Below are positions 1-7,619 of a DNA stretch of 64,000 nt, in pieces. Under the pieces are notes generated by a model. That model searched no databases. It was not told the DNA's origin and saw nothing but the letters and a program-made list of their open reading frames with translations. The position numbers and the translations under genes are program-made. Each line of letters begins with the position of its first letter. Within the stretch, counting starts at the first letter, position 1. This stretch comes from DATARH01 sp036268425 (GTDB lineage Bacteria > Pseudomonadota > Alphaproteobacteria > ATCC43930 > CGMCC-115725), in the NCBI GenBank assembly GCA_036268425.1, contig DATAUE010000058.1, positions 1 to 64,000 of the forward strand. The letters run 5' to 3'.

Positions 1-1
1 G

Positions 2-139
2 ATGACCACCATGCTCCACACCTCCGGCGACCCATTCGACACCCAGCTCCAGCTATCACAACTCAAATGGGTAACCACCAGCACCGCCGGCGCCGCCGGA
101 CTAGCAGAAAACTACGCCGGACTACCGATCGGGTTCTAA
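2..139 (+). CDS. C-terminal end of an unidentified protein (partial)
   Basis: An open frame enters from the left edge and stops with TAA at 137-139. It gives a 45-residue tail ending in AENYAGLPIGF. An ATG lies at position 2, but it is probably internal because the frame is open to the window edge and no upstream context is visible. Codon choice (ACC, GCC, CTA, GGA) and the GC-rich hairpin that follows at 189-221 look actinobacterial, unlike the alphaproteobacterial genes after 5 kb. I do not recognise the family from this short piece. Confidence 0.4.
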   Translation: MTTMLHTSGDPFDTQLQLSQLKWVTTSTAGAAGLAENYAGLPIGF

Positions 140-188
140 CCGCGACGGCGCGTACGCGCCTGACGTCGATCCGTCATTGCCGGACGCC

Positions 189-221
189 GGGAGCCCGGAC
201 CACCGCGTGGTCCGCGCTCCC
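189..221 (+). terminator. GC-rich hairpin, probable terminator of the partial gene
   Basis: The sequence forms a 6-bp stem (189-194 with 216-221), a single C/C mismatch, then an 8-bp stem (196-203 with 207-214) closed by a 3-base loop. No T-run follows, as is usual for terminators in high-GC actinobacteria. It lies 50 bases past the stop codon of the partial gene, the right place for a terminator. Confidence 0.5.
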
Positions 222-358
222 CGCGTTCACCGGGTCGCGCCGGGCAGGGGTCATAGAGCGCAGTTTATGACTACATAGTCAAATCGCTGTTAACGCTAGA
301 TTTCAAAAAACTTTGCTGTCTACACTCCCGTTAACACGATCACGGAATGCCAGCGAAT

Positions 359-378
359 GCCGCCGCGAATACGGCGGC
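359..378 (+). other. Short hairpin in the hyuA leader
   Basis: A perfect 7-bp inverted repeat (359-365 with 372-378) with a 6-base loop ends just before the GAGGTG ribosome-binding site of hyuA. It may modulate translation or be chance in GC-rich DNA. The DNA between the upstream hairpin (ending 221) and here is AT-richer than anything else nearby and contains no gene I can support. Confidence 0.3.
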
Positions 379-396
379 CCCATGCCGAGGTGATGG

Positions 397-2499
397 ATGA
401 GTCTCGTAATAGCTACCGACATCGGCGGCACCTTCACCGATATGGTTGCTTTCGATACGGGCAGCAAGAAGATGATTCACGCTAAATCGCACACCGACCC
501 GGGGGACCTCACCGGTGGAATCATGCGCTGCCTGCAGAAGAGCGACCTTGCGTTGCCGGAGGCCACGGACTTCGTGCACGGGTCCACCGTGGCGATCAAC
601 ACGGCGATCGAGCGTAAGGGCGCAGTTACCGCACTGATTGTCACGCGCGGAACGCGCGACGTATATACCATCGGCCGGGGTAATCGCCCGGAAGCCTATA
701 ACCTCTTTTTTGAGCGTCCGGAGCCCTTTGTTCCCCGCAACCGGATTATCGAAATCGACGAGCGCATGGACGCGGCCGGCAATGTCGTTACACCGCTCGA
801 CCCGCAATCTGTGCGCGACGCGCTACAGACCGCACTCGGCGCCGAAGCGGAATCGGTCGCGGTTTGCCTGCTGCACGCCTACGCGTCGCCCAGGCACGAA
901 GAGATGACCGCGGAGCTGATCGGGGAGGTCTCCCCTGGCAGCTACCTGTCGCTCTCGCACGAGATCCTGCGTGAGTACCGCGAGTACGAGCGGATGTCCA
1001 CCACCGTGCTCAACGCGTACGTCGGCCCGCGGGTCAGCGAGTACATCGCCGAGCTGGAGAAGGCCCTGGCCGCGGCCGGCTTCGGCGGCCGGGTGTCCAT
1101 CATGCAGTCCAACGGCGGGGTCATGGCCCCCGCGACGGCGCGCAAGCAGCCGGTCAGGACCATGGAGTCGGGCCCGGTCAGCGGCGTGATCGCCGCCAGC
1201 CAGCTATCGCGCCGCCTCGGGATCAAGCACGCGGTCGCCTTCGACATGGGCGGGACCACCGCCAAGGCGGCGCTGATCGAAGACGGCGCCGCGGTGATGT
1301 CCGAGGGCTACTTCGTCGGCGACGAGATGAGCGGCCACCCGGTGATGCTGCCGGTCGTCGACGTGATCGAGGTCGGCGCGGGCGGCGGCAGCATCGCGCA
1401 CCTCGACGAGGTCGGGGCGCTGCGCATCGGCCCGGAGAGCGCCGGCGGCTACCCCGGCCCGATCTGCTACGGCTGGGGCGGCACTAGCCCCACGGTTACC
1501 GACGCGAACGCGGTGCTCGGCCGGCTCAACCCCGGTCGCTTCCTCGGCGGCGAGATGCCGCTCGACGTGGAGAACGCCGCCGCCGCGATCGGCCTCGAGC
1601 TCGCCACCCGGCTCGGGCTGAGCACCAACGCGGCCGCGCAGGCGGTCATCGACGTCGCGGTCAACAAGATGGCGCTCGCGGTCCGCGCGGTCTCGATCGA
1701 GCGCGGCCTCGACCCGCGCGACTGCGCGCTCATCGCCTTCGGCGGCGCGGGCCCGCTGCACGCGACCGCGATCGCCAGGGACCTCGACATCCCCACGGTG
1801 ATCGTCCCGCCCCTGCCCGGCCACTACTCGGCCTTCGGCATGCTCGTCACCGACGTCAGGCATGACTACGTGCGAACCTGCTACGGGCGCCTCGACGAGA
1901 TACCGCTGGCCACGCTGACCGCGATGATCGCGGAGATGACCGACGAGGGCAGGGCCCTGCTTGAAAGCGAGGGCCTGACCGACGACGCGATCGCGGTCGA
2001 GCCGTTCTTCGACCTGAGGTACGCGGGCCAGGAGTTCACCCTCCGGGTGCCGGTAGGCGACGGCGAGGTGTCGGAGGCCGGCCTGCGGGCGGTCCGCGAC
2101 CGGTTCGACGAGATGCACGAGGCCCGCTACGGGCACGTAGCCAAGGACGAGGCGGTCGAGATCGTCAACGTCCGCCTGGTGGCCACCGGCCGCCGGGACA
2201 CCCCCGAGCTCGACGCACCGCCCGCCGCCGCCGGGCCCGCCACGCCCGTCGGGATCAGGCAGGTCGGATTCGCCGGCCCGGGCGGGTGCGTGCTGAAGGA
2301 CTCGACGGTCTGGCAGCGCGAGGATCTCGCGCCTGGCGCCAAGATCACCGGCCCAGCGATCGTCGAGGAGTACGCGAGCACCATCGTGATCGGCGAGGGA
2401 GACATCGTCACCGTCGGCGACCTGGGAGAGATCATCGTCAGCGTCGCCTCGCGGCGCCCCGCCCCAGCCGGGGCGGCAGCAGAGGGAAGGGACCGCTGA
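397..2499 (+). CDS. hyuA: Hydantoinase/oxoprolinase subunit A (HyuA)
   Basis: This 700-residue protein matches the ATP-dependent N-methylhydantoinase / 5-oxoprolinase / acetone-acetophenone carboxylase subunit A family in full length. The N-terminus has the ASKHA nucleotide-binding loop DIGGTFTDM (residues 8-16), a second phosphate loop DMGGTTAKAAL lies near residue 285, and FGGAGPLH near residue 450. The start at ATG 397 has GAGGTG about 5 bases upstream. It overlaps hyuB by one base (TGATG), so the two are translationally coupled and should form one enzyme. Substrate (a hydantoin, 5-oxoproline or a ketone) cannot be told from sequence. The first 480 or so coding bases use TAT, GAA, GTT and ATT freely, while the rest is almost purely G/C at third positions, an odd internal shift. 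Confidence 0.9.
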   Translation: MSLVIATDIGGTFTDMVAFDTGSKKMIHAKSHTDPGDLTGGIMRCLQKSDLALPEATDFVHGSTVAINTAIERKGAVTALIVTRGTRDVYTIGRGNRPEAYNLFFERPEPFVPRNRIIEIDERMDAAGNVVTPLDPQSVRDALQTALGAEAESVAVCLLHAYASPRHEEMTAELIGEVSPGSYLSLSHEILREYREYERMSTTVLNAYVGPRVSEYIAELEKALAAAGFGGRVSIMQSNGGVMAPATARKQPVRTMESGPVSGVIAASQLSRRLGIKHAVAFDMGGTTAKAALIEDGAAVMSEGYFVGDEMSGHPVMLPVVDVIEVGAGGGSIAHLDEVGALRIGPESAGGYPGPICYGWGGTSPTVTDANAVLGRLNPGRFLGGEMPLDVENAAAAIGLELATRLGLSTNAAAQAVIDVAVNKMALAVRAVSIERGLDPRDCALIAFGGAGPLHATAIARDLDIPTVIVPPLPGHYSAFGMLVTDVRHDYVRTCYGRLDEIPLATLTAMIAEMTDEGRALLESEGLTDDAIAVEPFFDLRYAGQEFTLRVPVGDGEVSEAGLRAVRDRFDEMHEARYGHVAKDEAVEIVNVRLVATGRRDTPELDAPPAAAGPATPVGIRQVGFAGPGGCVLKDSTVWQREDLAPGAKITGPAIVEEYASTIVIGEGDIVTVGDLGEIIVSVASRRPAPAGAAAEGRDR

Positions 2500-4250
2500 T
2501 GCTGAATCCGGTCACCGTCGAGGTCATCCGCAACTCGCTGCCCGCCGCGGCCAACGAGATGGCCTACGACCTGCAGCGCACCTCCTACAACATGATGATC
2601 TACGAGGTACGGGACTACTGCTGCGCGCTGCTCGGGCTGAACGGCGAGCTGCTCGCGCAGAACGTGGGCGGCGTGTCGCACTTCGTCGCCGACCTCGACG
2701 TCATCGTCATCGACGCGATGGAGCGCTTCGGGCCCGACTACTTCCAGCCGGGCGACGCGTTCCTGATGAACCACCAGCGGGTCTGCGGCCAGCACCTGAA
2801 CAACGTCGTCACCTACACGCCGGTGTTCGCCGAGGGCCGGCTGTACGGGTTCGCGATGGTCCGCGCGCACTGGGTCGACGTGGGCGGGCTCAGCACCGGG
2901 TTCGGCGCCAGCGGCCTGGCCGCCGACCCCTGGATGGAGGGCCTGCAGCTCGACCAGGTGCGGATCATGCGCGGCGGCGAGATGGACGAGCAGGTCATGC
3001 GGATGATCAGGGACAACATCCGCTACCCCGAGTCGTCCATGGGCGACCTGCGGGCGCAGATCGCCGCCTGCCGGCTCGGCGAGCGGCGAGTCGCCGAGCT
3101 GGCCGACCGCTACGGCCTTGAGCAGCTCGACGCCGGCATCAAGCGGATCTTCCGCGACTCCGAGGAGCGGGCCAGGCGGGCCGTGGAGGCGCTGGCCGAC
3201 GGCGACTACGTCGCCGAGGCGGCGATCGACCACGACTTCGTCGACCGCGACGACCCGGTCAAGATCAAGGCGACCGTGCGGGTGCGCGGCGGCGAGATGG
3301 AGATCGACCTCAGCGAGTGCTCGCCGCAGCGCCGCGGCGCGGTCAACTCCCGCACCAGGGCGGCCGCGTTCGTCGCCTTCAAGGCGCTCACCTCGCCGCG
3401 CGAGGCCGTCAACCAGGGCTCGTTCGCGGCGCTCAAGGTCTCGATCGCCGAGGGCACGTTCATGATGGCGGCCTACCCGGCGCCGATGGCGAGCTGGTCG
3501 ACCCCGGTGCCGACCGTCGTCGACACGATCTTGCGGGCCATCTCCGGCGCCGCCCCCGAGGACATTCCCGCCGCGCACTTCGGCACGCTCGGAGCGCCGA
3601 TGACGTTCTTCGGCACGAACCCGACGACCGGGCGGCGGTTCGTCGTGCAGTCGATCGAGGGCGGCGGCTGGGGCGGCCGGCCGCACCAGGACGGCATGTC
3701 GGGCTCGGTCTCCGTCTGCCAGGGCGACGTGCGCAACGCGCCGATCGAGAGCCTGGAGATGAAGTTCCCCATCCGGGTGGAGGAGCGGGCCATCCTGCCC
3801 GACTCCGGTGGCGCGGGCCTGCACCGCGGCGGTTTCGGGCTCAAGACGACCGTTCGCAACCTGGTCGACGGGACGTGGAACATGTCGATGCCGGGACGCG
3901 AGGTCTGCCCGCCGTGGGGCCTGTGGGGCGGCAGCCAGGGATCCGTCGGGCACTACGAGTTCGAGCCGGCCGGCAGCGGGTCCAGGGAGCGGGTCAACGG
4001 GGCTCGCCGTCCCGCGCCCGCCGGGTCCGTCGTCTACATCCAGACGGGCGGCGGCGGCGGATGGGGGGCGCCCGCCGAGCGCCCCGCCGAGGAGGTGCGC
4101 GACGACGTGCGCAACGGCTACGTGTCGGCCGAGGCCGCCCGCCGTGACTACGGCGTGGTACTGGCCGGCGACGGCGCCGACCTCGAGGTGGACGTCACCG
4201 CGACCAGGGCCTGCCGTGCTGCCCTGGCGTCGGCGTCACCGGTGGACTGA
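2499..4250 (+). CDS. hyuB: Hydantoinase/oxoprolinase subunit B (HyuB)
   Basis: This 583-residue protein is the B subunit partner of HyuA, with the family's N-terminal VEVIRNSLPAAANEMAYDL pattern and the glycine-rich GGGWGGRPHQDG stretch near residue 390. The start at ATG 2499 is set by the one-base overlap with the hyuA stop; upstream extension in this frame is only the shadow of hyuA. HyuA and HyuB together catalyse ATP-dependent ring opening (hydantoin, oxoproline) or carboxylation in related enzymes. Codon use is uniformly actinobacterial, with GAC/GAG/TAC/ATC nearly exclusive. The C-terminal tail after residue 520 carries the usual GGGGGWGAP motif. Confidence 0.9.
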   Translation: MLNPVTVEVIRNSLPAAANEMAYDLQRTSYNMMIYEVRDYCCALLGLNGELLAQNVGGVSHFVADLDVIVIDAMERFGPDYFQPGDAFLMNHQRVCGQHLNNVVTYTPVFAEGRLYGFAMVRAHWVDVGGLSTGFGASGLAADPWMEGLQLDQVRIMRGGEMDEQVMRMIRDNIRYPESSMGDLRAQIAACRLGERRVAELADRYGLEQLDAGIKRIFRDSEERARRAVEALADGDYVAEAAIDHDFVDRDDPVKIKATVRVRGGEMEIDLSECSPQRRGAVNSRTRAAAFVAFKALTSPREAVNQGSFAALKVSIAEGTFMMAAYPAPMASWSTPVPTVVDTILRAISGAAPEDIPAAHFGTLGAPMTFFGTNPTTGRRFVVQSIEGGGWGGRPHQDGMSGSVSVCQGDVRNAPIESLEMKFPIRVEERAILPDSGGAGLHRGGFGLKTTVRNLVDGTWNMSMPGREVCPPWGLWGGSQGSVGHYEFEPAGSGSRERVNGARRPAPAGSVVYIQTGGGGGWGAPAERPAEEVRDDVRNGYVSAEAARRDYGVVLAGDGADLEVDVTATRACRAALASASPVD

Positions 4251-4287
4251 CCGCAATCACGACGCGATGACGAAGGCAGGGAGGCCC

Positions 4288-5061
4288 ATGTCAGCAAGCG
4301 TGTCACTTGCCTCGGTAGGCAAGACATTCGCGCCCGGGGCGCGGCCGGTTCTCGACAACATCAACCTTGAGGTCCACCCGGGCGAGACGGTGACGGTCAT
4401 CGGCCCGTCCGGGTCAGGTAAGAGCACGCTGCTCAACTGCATCGCGGGAATGGAGCCCTACAGCGGCGCCATCGTGATCGACGGCGTGCCCGTCCGCAAG
4501 CCGCGGCGCAATGTCGCCATGGTGTTCCAGGCCCCGCACCTGCTCCCCTGGCGCACCACGGTCGGCAACATCGCCTACGGCATGCAGCTACAGGGCAACC
4601 TGACCAAGGAGGATCAGCGCAGTCGCGTTGAGGAGCTGCTCGACCTGGTCAGGCTGCGGCACGCCAGGGACCGCTACCCGGCGCAGCTGTCCGGCGGCAT
4701 GCGGCAGCGGGTCAACATCGCCCGCGCGCTGGCCGTGCGGCCGAGCGTGCTGCTGATGGACGAGCCGTTCGGCGCGCTCGACAGCCAAACCCGGCTGCTG
4801 TTGCAGGAGCTGTTTCTGACGGTGTGGGAAAGCACGCGCAAAACTGTGCTGTTCGTGACCCACGACCTGCACGAGGCAATCTTTCTGTCGGATATCGTGA
4901 TCGTCTTTACCAACCGCCCCGGCCGGGTCAAATCGGTGATCCCGATCGATCTGCCGCGCCCGCGTCTGCCGCCGGCCGAACTGGCGACCGCGACCGAGTT
5001 CCGCGACATCTATGCCCGCATCTGGAGCGATCTGCGCGACGAGGTCCGCGTCTTCGAATAA
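4288..5061 (+). CDS. ABC transporter ATP-binding protein, nitrate/sulfonate/taurine type
   Basis: This 257-residue ATPase has every core motif: Walker A GPSGSGKST (about residue 40), a Q-loop followed by LPWRT (typical of the NrtD/SsuB/TauB family), signature LSGGMRQR, Walker B LLMDEPFGALD and the switch histidine in VTHDLHEA. It should energise uptake of a small anion or organic nitrogen/sulfur compound, but no permease or binding protein is next to it here. I prefer ATG 4288, preceded by GGGAGG, over ATG 4267. Codon use changes abruptly just after Walker B, at about 4785-4800: upstream is actinobacterial, downstream matches recG. The gene may therefore be a recombinant or a chimera joined in a conserved motif. 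Confidence 0.85.
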   Translation: MSASVSLASVGKTFAPGARPVLDNINLEVHPGETVTVIGPSGSGKSTLLNCIAGMEPYSGAIVIDGVPVRKPRRNVAMVFQAPHLLPWRTTVGNIAYGMQLQGNLTKEDQRSRVEELLDLVRLRHARDRYPAQLSGGMRQRVNIARALAVRPSVLLMDEPFGALDSQTRLLLQELFLTVWESTRKTVLFVTHDLHEAIFLSDIVIVFTNRPGRVKSVIPIDLPRPRLPPAELATATEFRDIYARIWSDLRDEVRVFE

Positions 5062-5069
5062 TGCGGGCC

Positions 5070-7172
5070 TCATCCGGCGCGCAGGTACTGCACCGCCTCG
5101 TCGCGCCGGAACAGATAGAGCAGGACGCGCAGCGCTTCGCCGCGCGGGCTCGACAATTCCGGGTCGCGATCGAGGATCAGCCGCGCATCGTCATGCGCCA
5201 CGGCGATCAACCCTTCATGCAGCGCCATGTCGGCGAGGCGCAAGGCCGGCAGGCCGCTTTGTTTGGTGCCGAGCACTTCACCGCCGCCGCGCAGCCGCAG
5301 ATCTTCCTCCGCGATGCGGAACCCATCCTCGGTCTCGCGCAGGATCGCGAGCCGCTGTCGCGCGATATCGCCGAGCGGCGCCTGATACAGCAAAAGACAG
5401 GTCGAGGGCTGGTCGCCGCGCCCGATACGGCCGCGCAACTGGTGCAACTGCGCCAGGCCGAAGCGCTCGGCGTGCTCGATGACCATTACGGTGGCCGCCG
5501 GCACGTCGATGCCGACCTCGATCACCGTGGTCGCCACCAGCAGATCGATCATGGCCTCCGGGCTGGTATCGGCGAAAGCCGCCATCGCGCGATCCTTCTC
5601 GGCATTTTTCATTCGGCCATGCACGAGGCCGACCCGGCCCGGCAGCAGCCCGGCGAGCATCTGATGGCGCTCTTCGGCCGCTGCGACATCGACGAGTTCC
5701 GATTCTTCGACCATCGGGCATACCCAGAACACCTTGGTGCGACGCGCCAGCGCCCGCGTCACGCCGCCGATCACTTCGTCCAGCCGTTCCAGCGGCACCG
5801 TGCGCGTATCGATCGGCCGCCGGCCAGGTGGCTTTTCGGTCAGCCGCGACGAGTCGAGATCGCCATAGGCGGTCATCAGCAGGGTGCGCGGGATCGGTGT
5901 CGCGCTCATCAGCAGCGTGTCGGCGTCATGGCCTTTCGCTCCAAGCGCCAGCCGCTGCTCGACGCCAAAGCGGTGCTGCTCGTCGATGACCGCCAAGGCG
6001 AGGTCGCGGAATTCGACATCCGGCTGCACCAGCGCATGCGTGCCGACGACGATCGGGGTCAGTCCCGAGGCAAGGCTTGCCAGCATCGACTCGCGCGCCC
6101 GGCCTTTCTCGCGGCCGGTCAACAGCCCAACCTCGACCCCGGCCGGCGCTGCAAGCCGCTGCAACACCTCGTGATGCTGGCGCGCCAGCACCTCGGTCGG
6201 CGCCATCAACGCGGCCTGCGCCCGGTTCTCGACCGCGATCAGCATCGCCGACAAGGCGACGACGGTCTTGCCGCTGCCGACATCGCCTTGCAGCAGCCGC
6301 ATCATGCGCTGTGGCGCCGCGATGTCGCCGGCGATCTCGGCGATCGCATGGCGCTGCGCCCCGGTCAGCGAAAAGCCGAAGGCCACTTCGGCACGCGCCT
6401 GCAATTCGCCGGTGCCGGTCAACCCGCGTCCCGGCCGCTTGCGCCGGCGCGCCCGCACCATCGCGACGGCGAGCTGATGCGCCAGAATCTCGTCATAGGC
6501 GAGGCGCTCGCGCGGCGGGGTCAGCGGTGCAAGATCGGCGATGTCCTCTGGAGTATGCACCGCGGCAAGCGCGACATTCCAACCCGGCCATTTGCGGCGC
6601 GCCTGCAAGGCCGGATCGAGCCACTCCGGTACGGCCGGAGCACGCTCCAGGGCGGCTGCGACAGCCTTGGCCGCAATCCGCAGCGACAGCCCGGCGGTCA
6701 ACGGGTAGACCGGCTCGATCGCTTTCATCTGCCCAGCCGCCTCGGGCGCCACGACATGGTCCGGGTGCGGCATCTGCGGCATGCCGTTGTAATACTCAAC
6801 CTGGCCGCTGATGACCCGTTCCGACCCGACCGGCAACAGACGCTGCAACTGGTCGCCGCGCACATTGAAATAGACGAGGGTCAGTTGCCCGGTGCCGTCG
6901 CTGCACAGGACGCGGTAGGGGCGGCGGCCGATTCCCGGCTGGTGCTGTTCGATCTTTGCCGTGATCGTCACAATAGCATCCGGCCAGTCGATCGGATTGA
7001 GGTCGCCGATCGGCGGCGCGGCACGGCGGTCGATGATTCCGGTCGGCAGATGCCACAGCAGGTCGACGACCAGCGGACCGGCGGCGCGTTCGATCAGGCG
7101 GCCGAGCGAGGGGCCGATGCCGGTTAACGCGGTGATTGGCGCAAACAGCCGGTTGAGCAGAGGAGGGCGCAT
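5070..7172 (-). CDS. recG: ATP-dependent DNA helicase RecG
   Basis: This 700-residue protein matches RecG in length (E. coli 693). An N-terminal wedge/OB region precedes helicase domain 1 with Walker A GDVGSGKT and the DEQH variant of the DEAD box (DEQHRFGVEQRLAL). Domain 2 contains ATTVIEVGIDVP and the QLRGRIGRG motif shared with Mfd. RecG remodels stalled replication forks and Holliday junctions. The stop codon lies 8 bases from that of the ABC ATPase, so the two genes converge with almost no spacer. It is divergent from sdhE, a recG-sdhE-mfd arrangement common in Alphaproteobacteria. Confidence 0.97.
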   Translation of the reverse strand: MRPPLLNRLFAPITALTGIGPSLGRLIERAAGPLVVDLLWHLPTGIIDRRAAPPIGDLNPIDWPDAIVTITAKIEQHQPGIGRRPYRVLCSDGTGQLTLVYFNVRGDQLQRLLPVGSERVISGQVEYYNGMPQMPHPDHVVAPEAAGQMKAIEPVYPLTAGLSLRIAAKAVAAALERAPAVPEWLDPALQARRKWPGWNVALAAVHTPEDIADLAPLTPPRERLAYDEILAHQLAVAMVRARRRKRPGRGLTGTGELQARAEVAFGFSLTGAQRHAIAEIAGDIAAPQRMMRLLQGDVGSGKTVVALSAMLIAVENRAQAALMAPTEVLARQHHEVLQRLAAPAGVEVGLLTGREKGRARESMLASLASGLTPIVVGTHALVQPDVEFRDLALAVIDEQHRFGVEQRLALGAKGHDADTLLMSATPIPRTLLMTAYGDLDSSRLTEKPPGRRPIDTRTVPLERLDEVIGGVTRALARRTKVFWVCPMVEESELVDVAAAEERHQMLAGLLPGRVGLVHGRMKNAEKDRAMAAFADTSPEAMIDLLVATTVIEVGIDVPAATVMVIEHAERFGLAQLHQLRGRIGRGDQPSTCLLLYQAPLGDIARQRLAILRETEDGFRIAEEDLRLRGGGEVLGTKQSGLPALRLADMALHEGLIAVAHDDARLILDRDPELSSPRGEALRVLLYLFRRDEAVQYLRAG

Positions 7173-7211
7173 CGTCCTGGTTTTGCGTGCTGCGGGGGTG
7201 CGTTGCGGATT

Positions 7212-7234
7212 CTCGGCTGACGGATACAGCCGAG
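7212..7234. promoter_or_regulatory. Inverted repeat and possible sdhE promoter in the recG-sdhE gap
   Basis: An 8-bp inverted repeat (7212-7219 with 7227-7234) lies in the divergent recG-sdhE gap. A possible promoter for sdhE overlaps it: CTGACG at 7217-7222, an 18-base spacer, and TATATC at 7241-7246. Transcription would then start almost at the ATG at 7256. Both assignments rest on pattern only. Confidence 0.3.
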
Positions 7235-7255
7235 GATGGCTATATCAGAGGCGCC

Positions 7256-7561
7256 ATGCCAAGCCCCCCGCCAATGCACCGATCGCCTATTTCCGACGAG
7301 ACAGCCATTCGCCGCAAGCGGCTGCTGTTCCGGTCATGGCATCGCGGCACGCGCGAGGCCGATCTGATTCTCGGCACGTTCGCCGAACAGCACCTCGCGG
7401 ATTTCGACGCGGCGCATCTCGACGACTACGAAACGTTGCTCGAATGTCCCGATGGCGATCTTTACGACTGGATCACCGGCCGCGCTATTCCGCCGCCCGA
7501 ATACGACAACGCTGTCACTCGCCTGCTGCTCGCTTACCGCTACCAGCCGCGCCCGCTCTGA
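7256..7561 (+). CDS. sdhE: FAD assembly factor SdhE (YgfY/CptB family)
   Basis: This 101-residue protein belongs to the SdhE family, which inserts FAD into succinate dehydrogenase subunit A. The family's RRKRLLFRSWHRGTREADL stretch (residues about 19-37), which contains the R-G-x-x-E motif used for flavinylation, is present. The C-terminal part has DLYDWITGR as usual. The start may be ATG 7256 or ATG 7274; neither has a clear ribosome-binding site. It sits between recG and mfd, the usual alphaproteobacterial position. Confidence 0.9.
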   Translation: MPSPPPMHRSPISDETAIRRKRLLFRSWHRGTREADLILGTFAEQHLADFDAAHLDDYETLLECPDGDLYDWITGRAIPPPEYDNAVTRLLLAYRYQPRPL

Positions 7562-7619
7562 TGATGTTCCGAACTGCTGCTGAAATCCCCTCCGCCGATT
7601 GGGGAGGGGGAGTGAAACG

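Noticed and set aside
67..270. Open frame of 67 codons at the left edge
   Set aside because: It overlaps the better partial gene and the terminator hairpin and is Arg/Thr-rich without any family pattern.
2127..3953. Long open frame on the minus strand opposite hyuB
   Set aside because: It is antisense to a well-supported gene, is rich in Arg/Pro/His with no motif, and arises from the GC bias at third positions.
4824..7127. Very long open frame on the plus strand opposite recG
   Set aside because: The composition is Arg/Gln/His-rich and lacks domain motifs; recG on the other strand has all helicase motifs.
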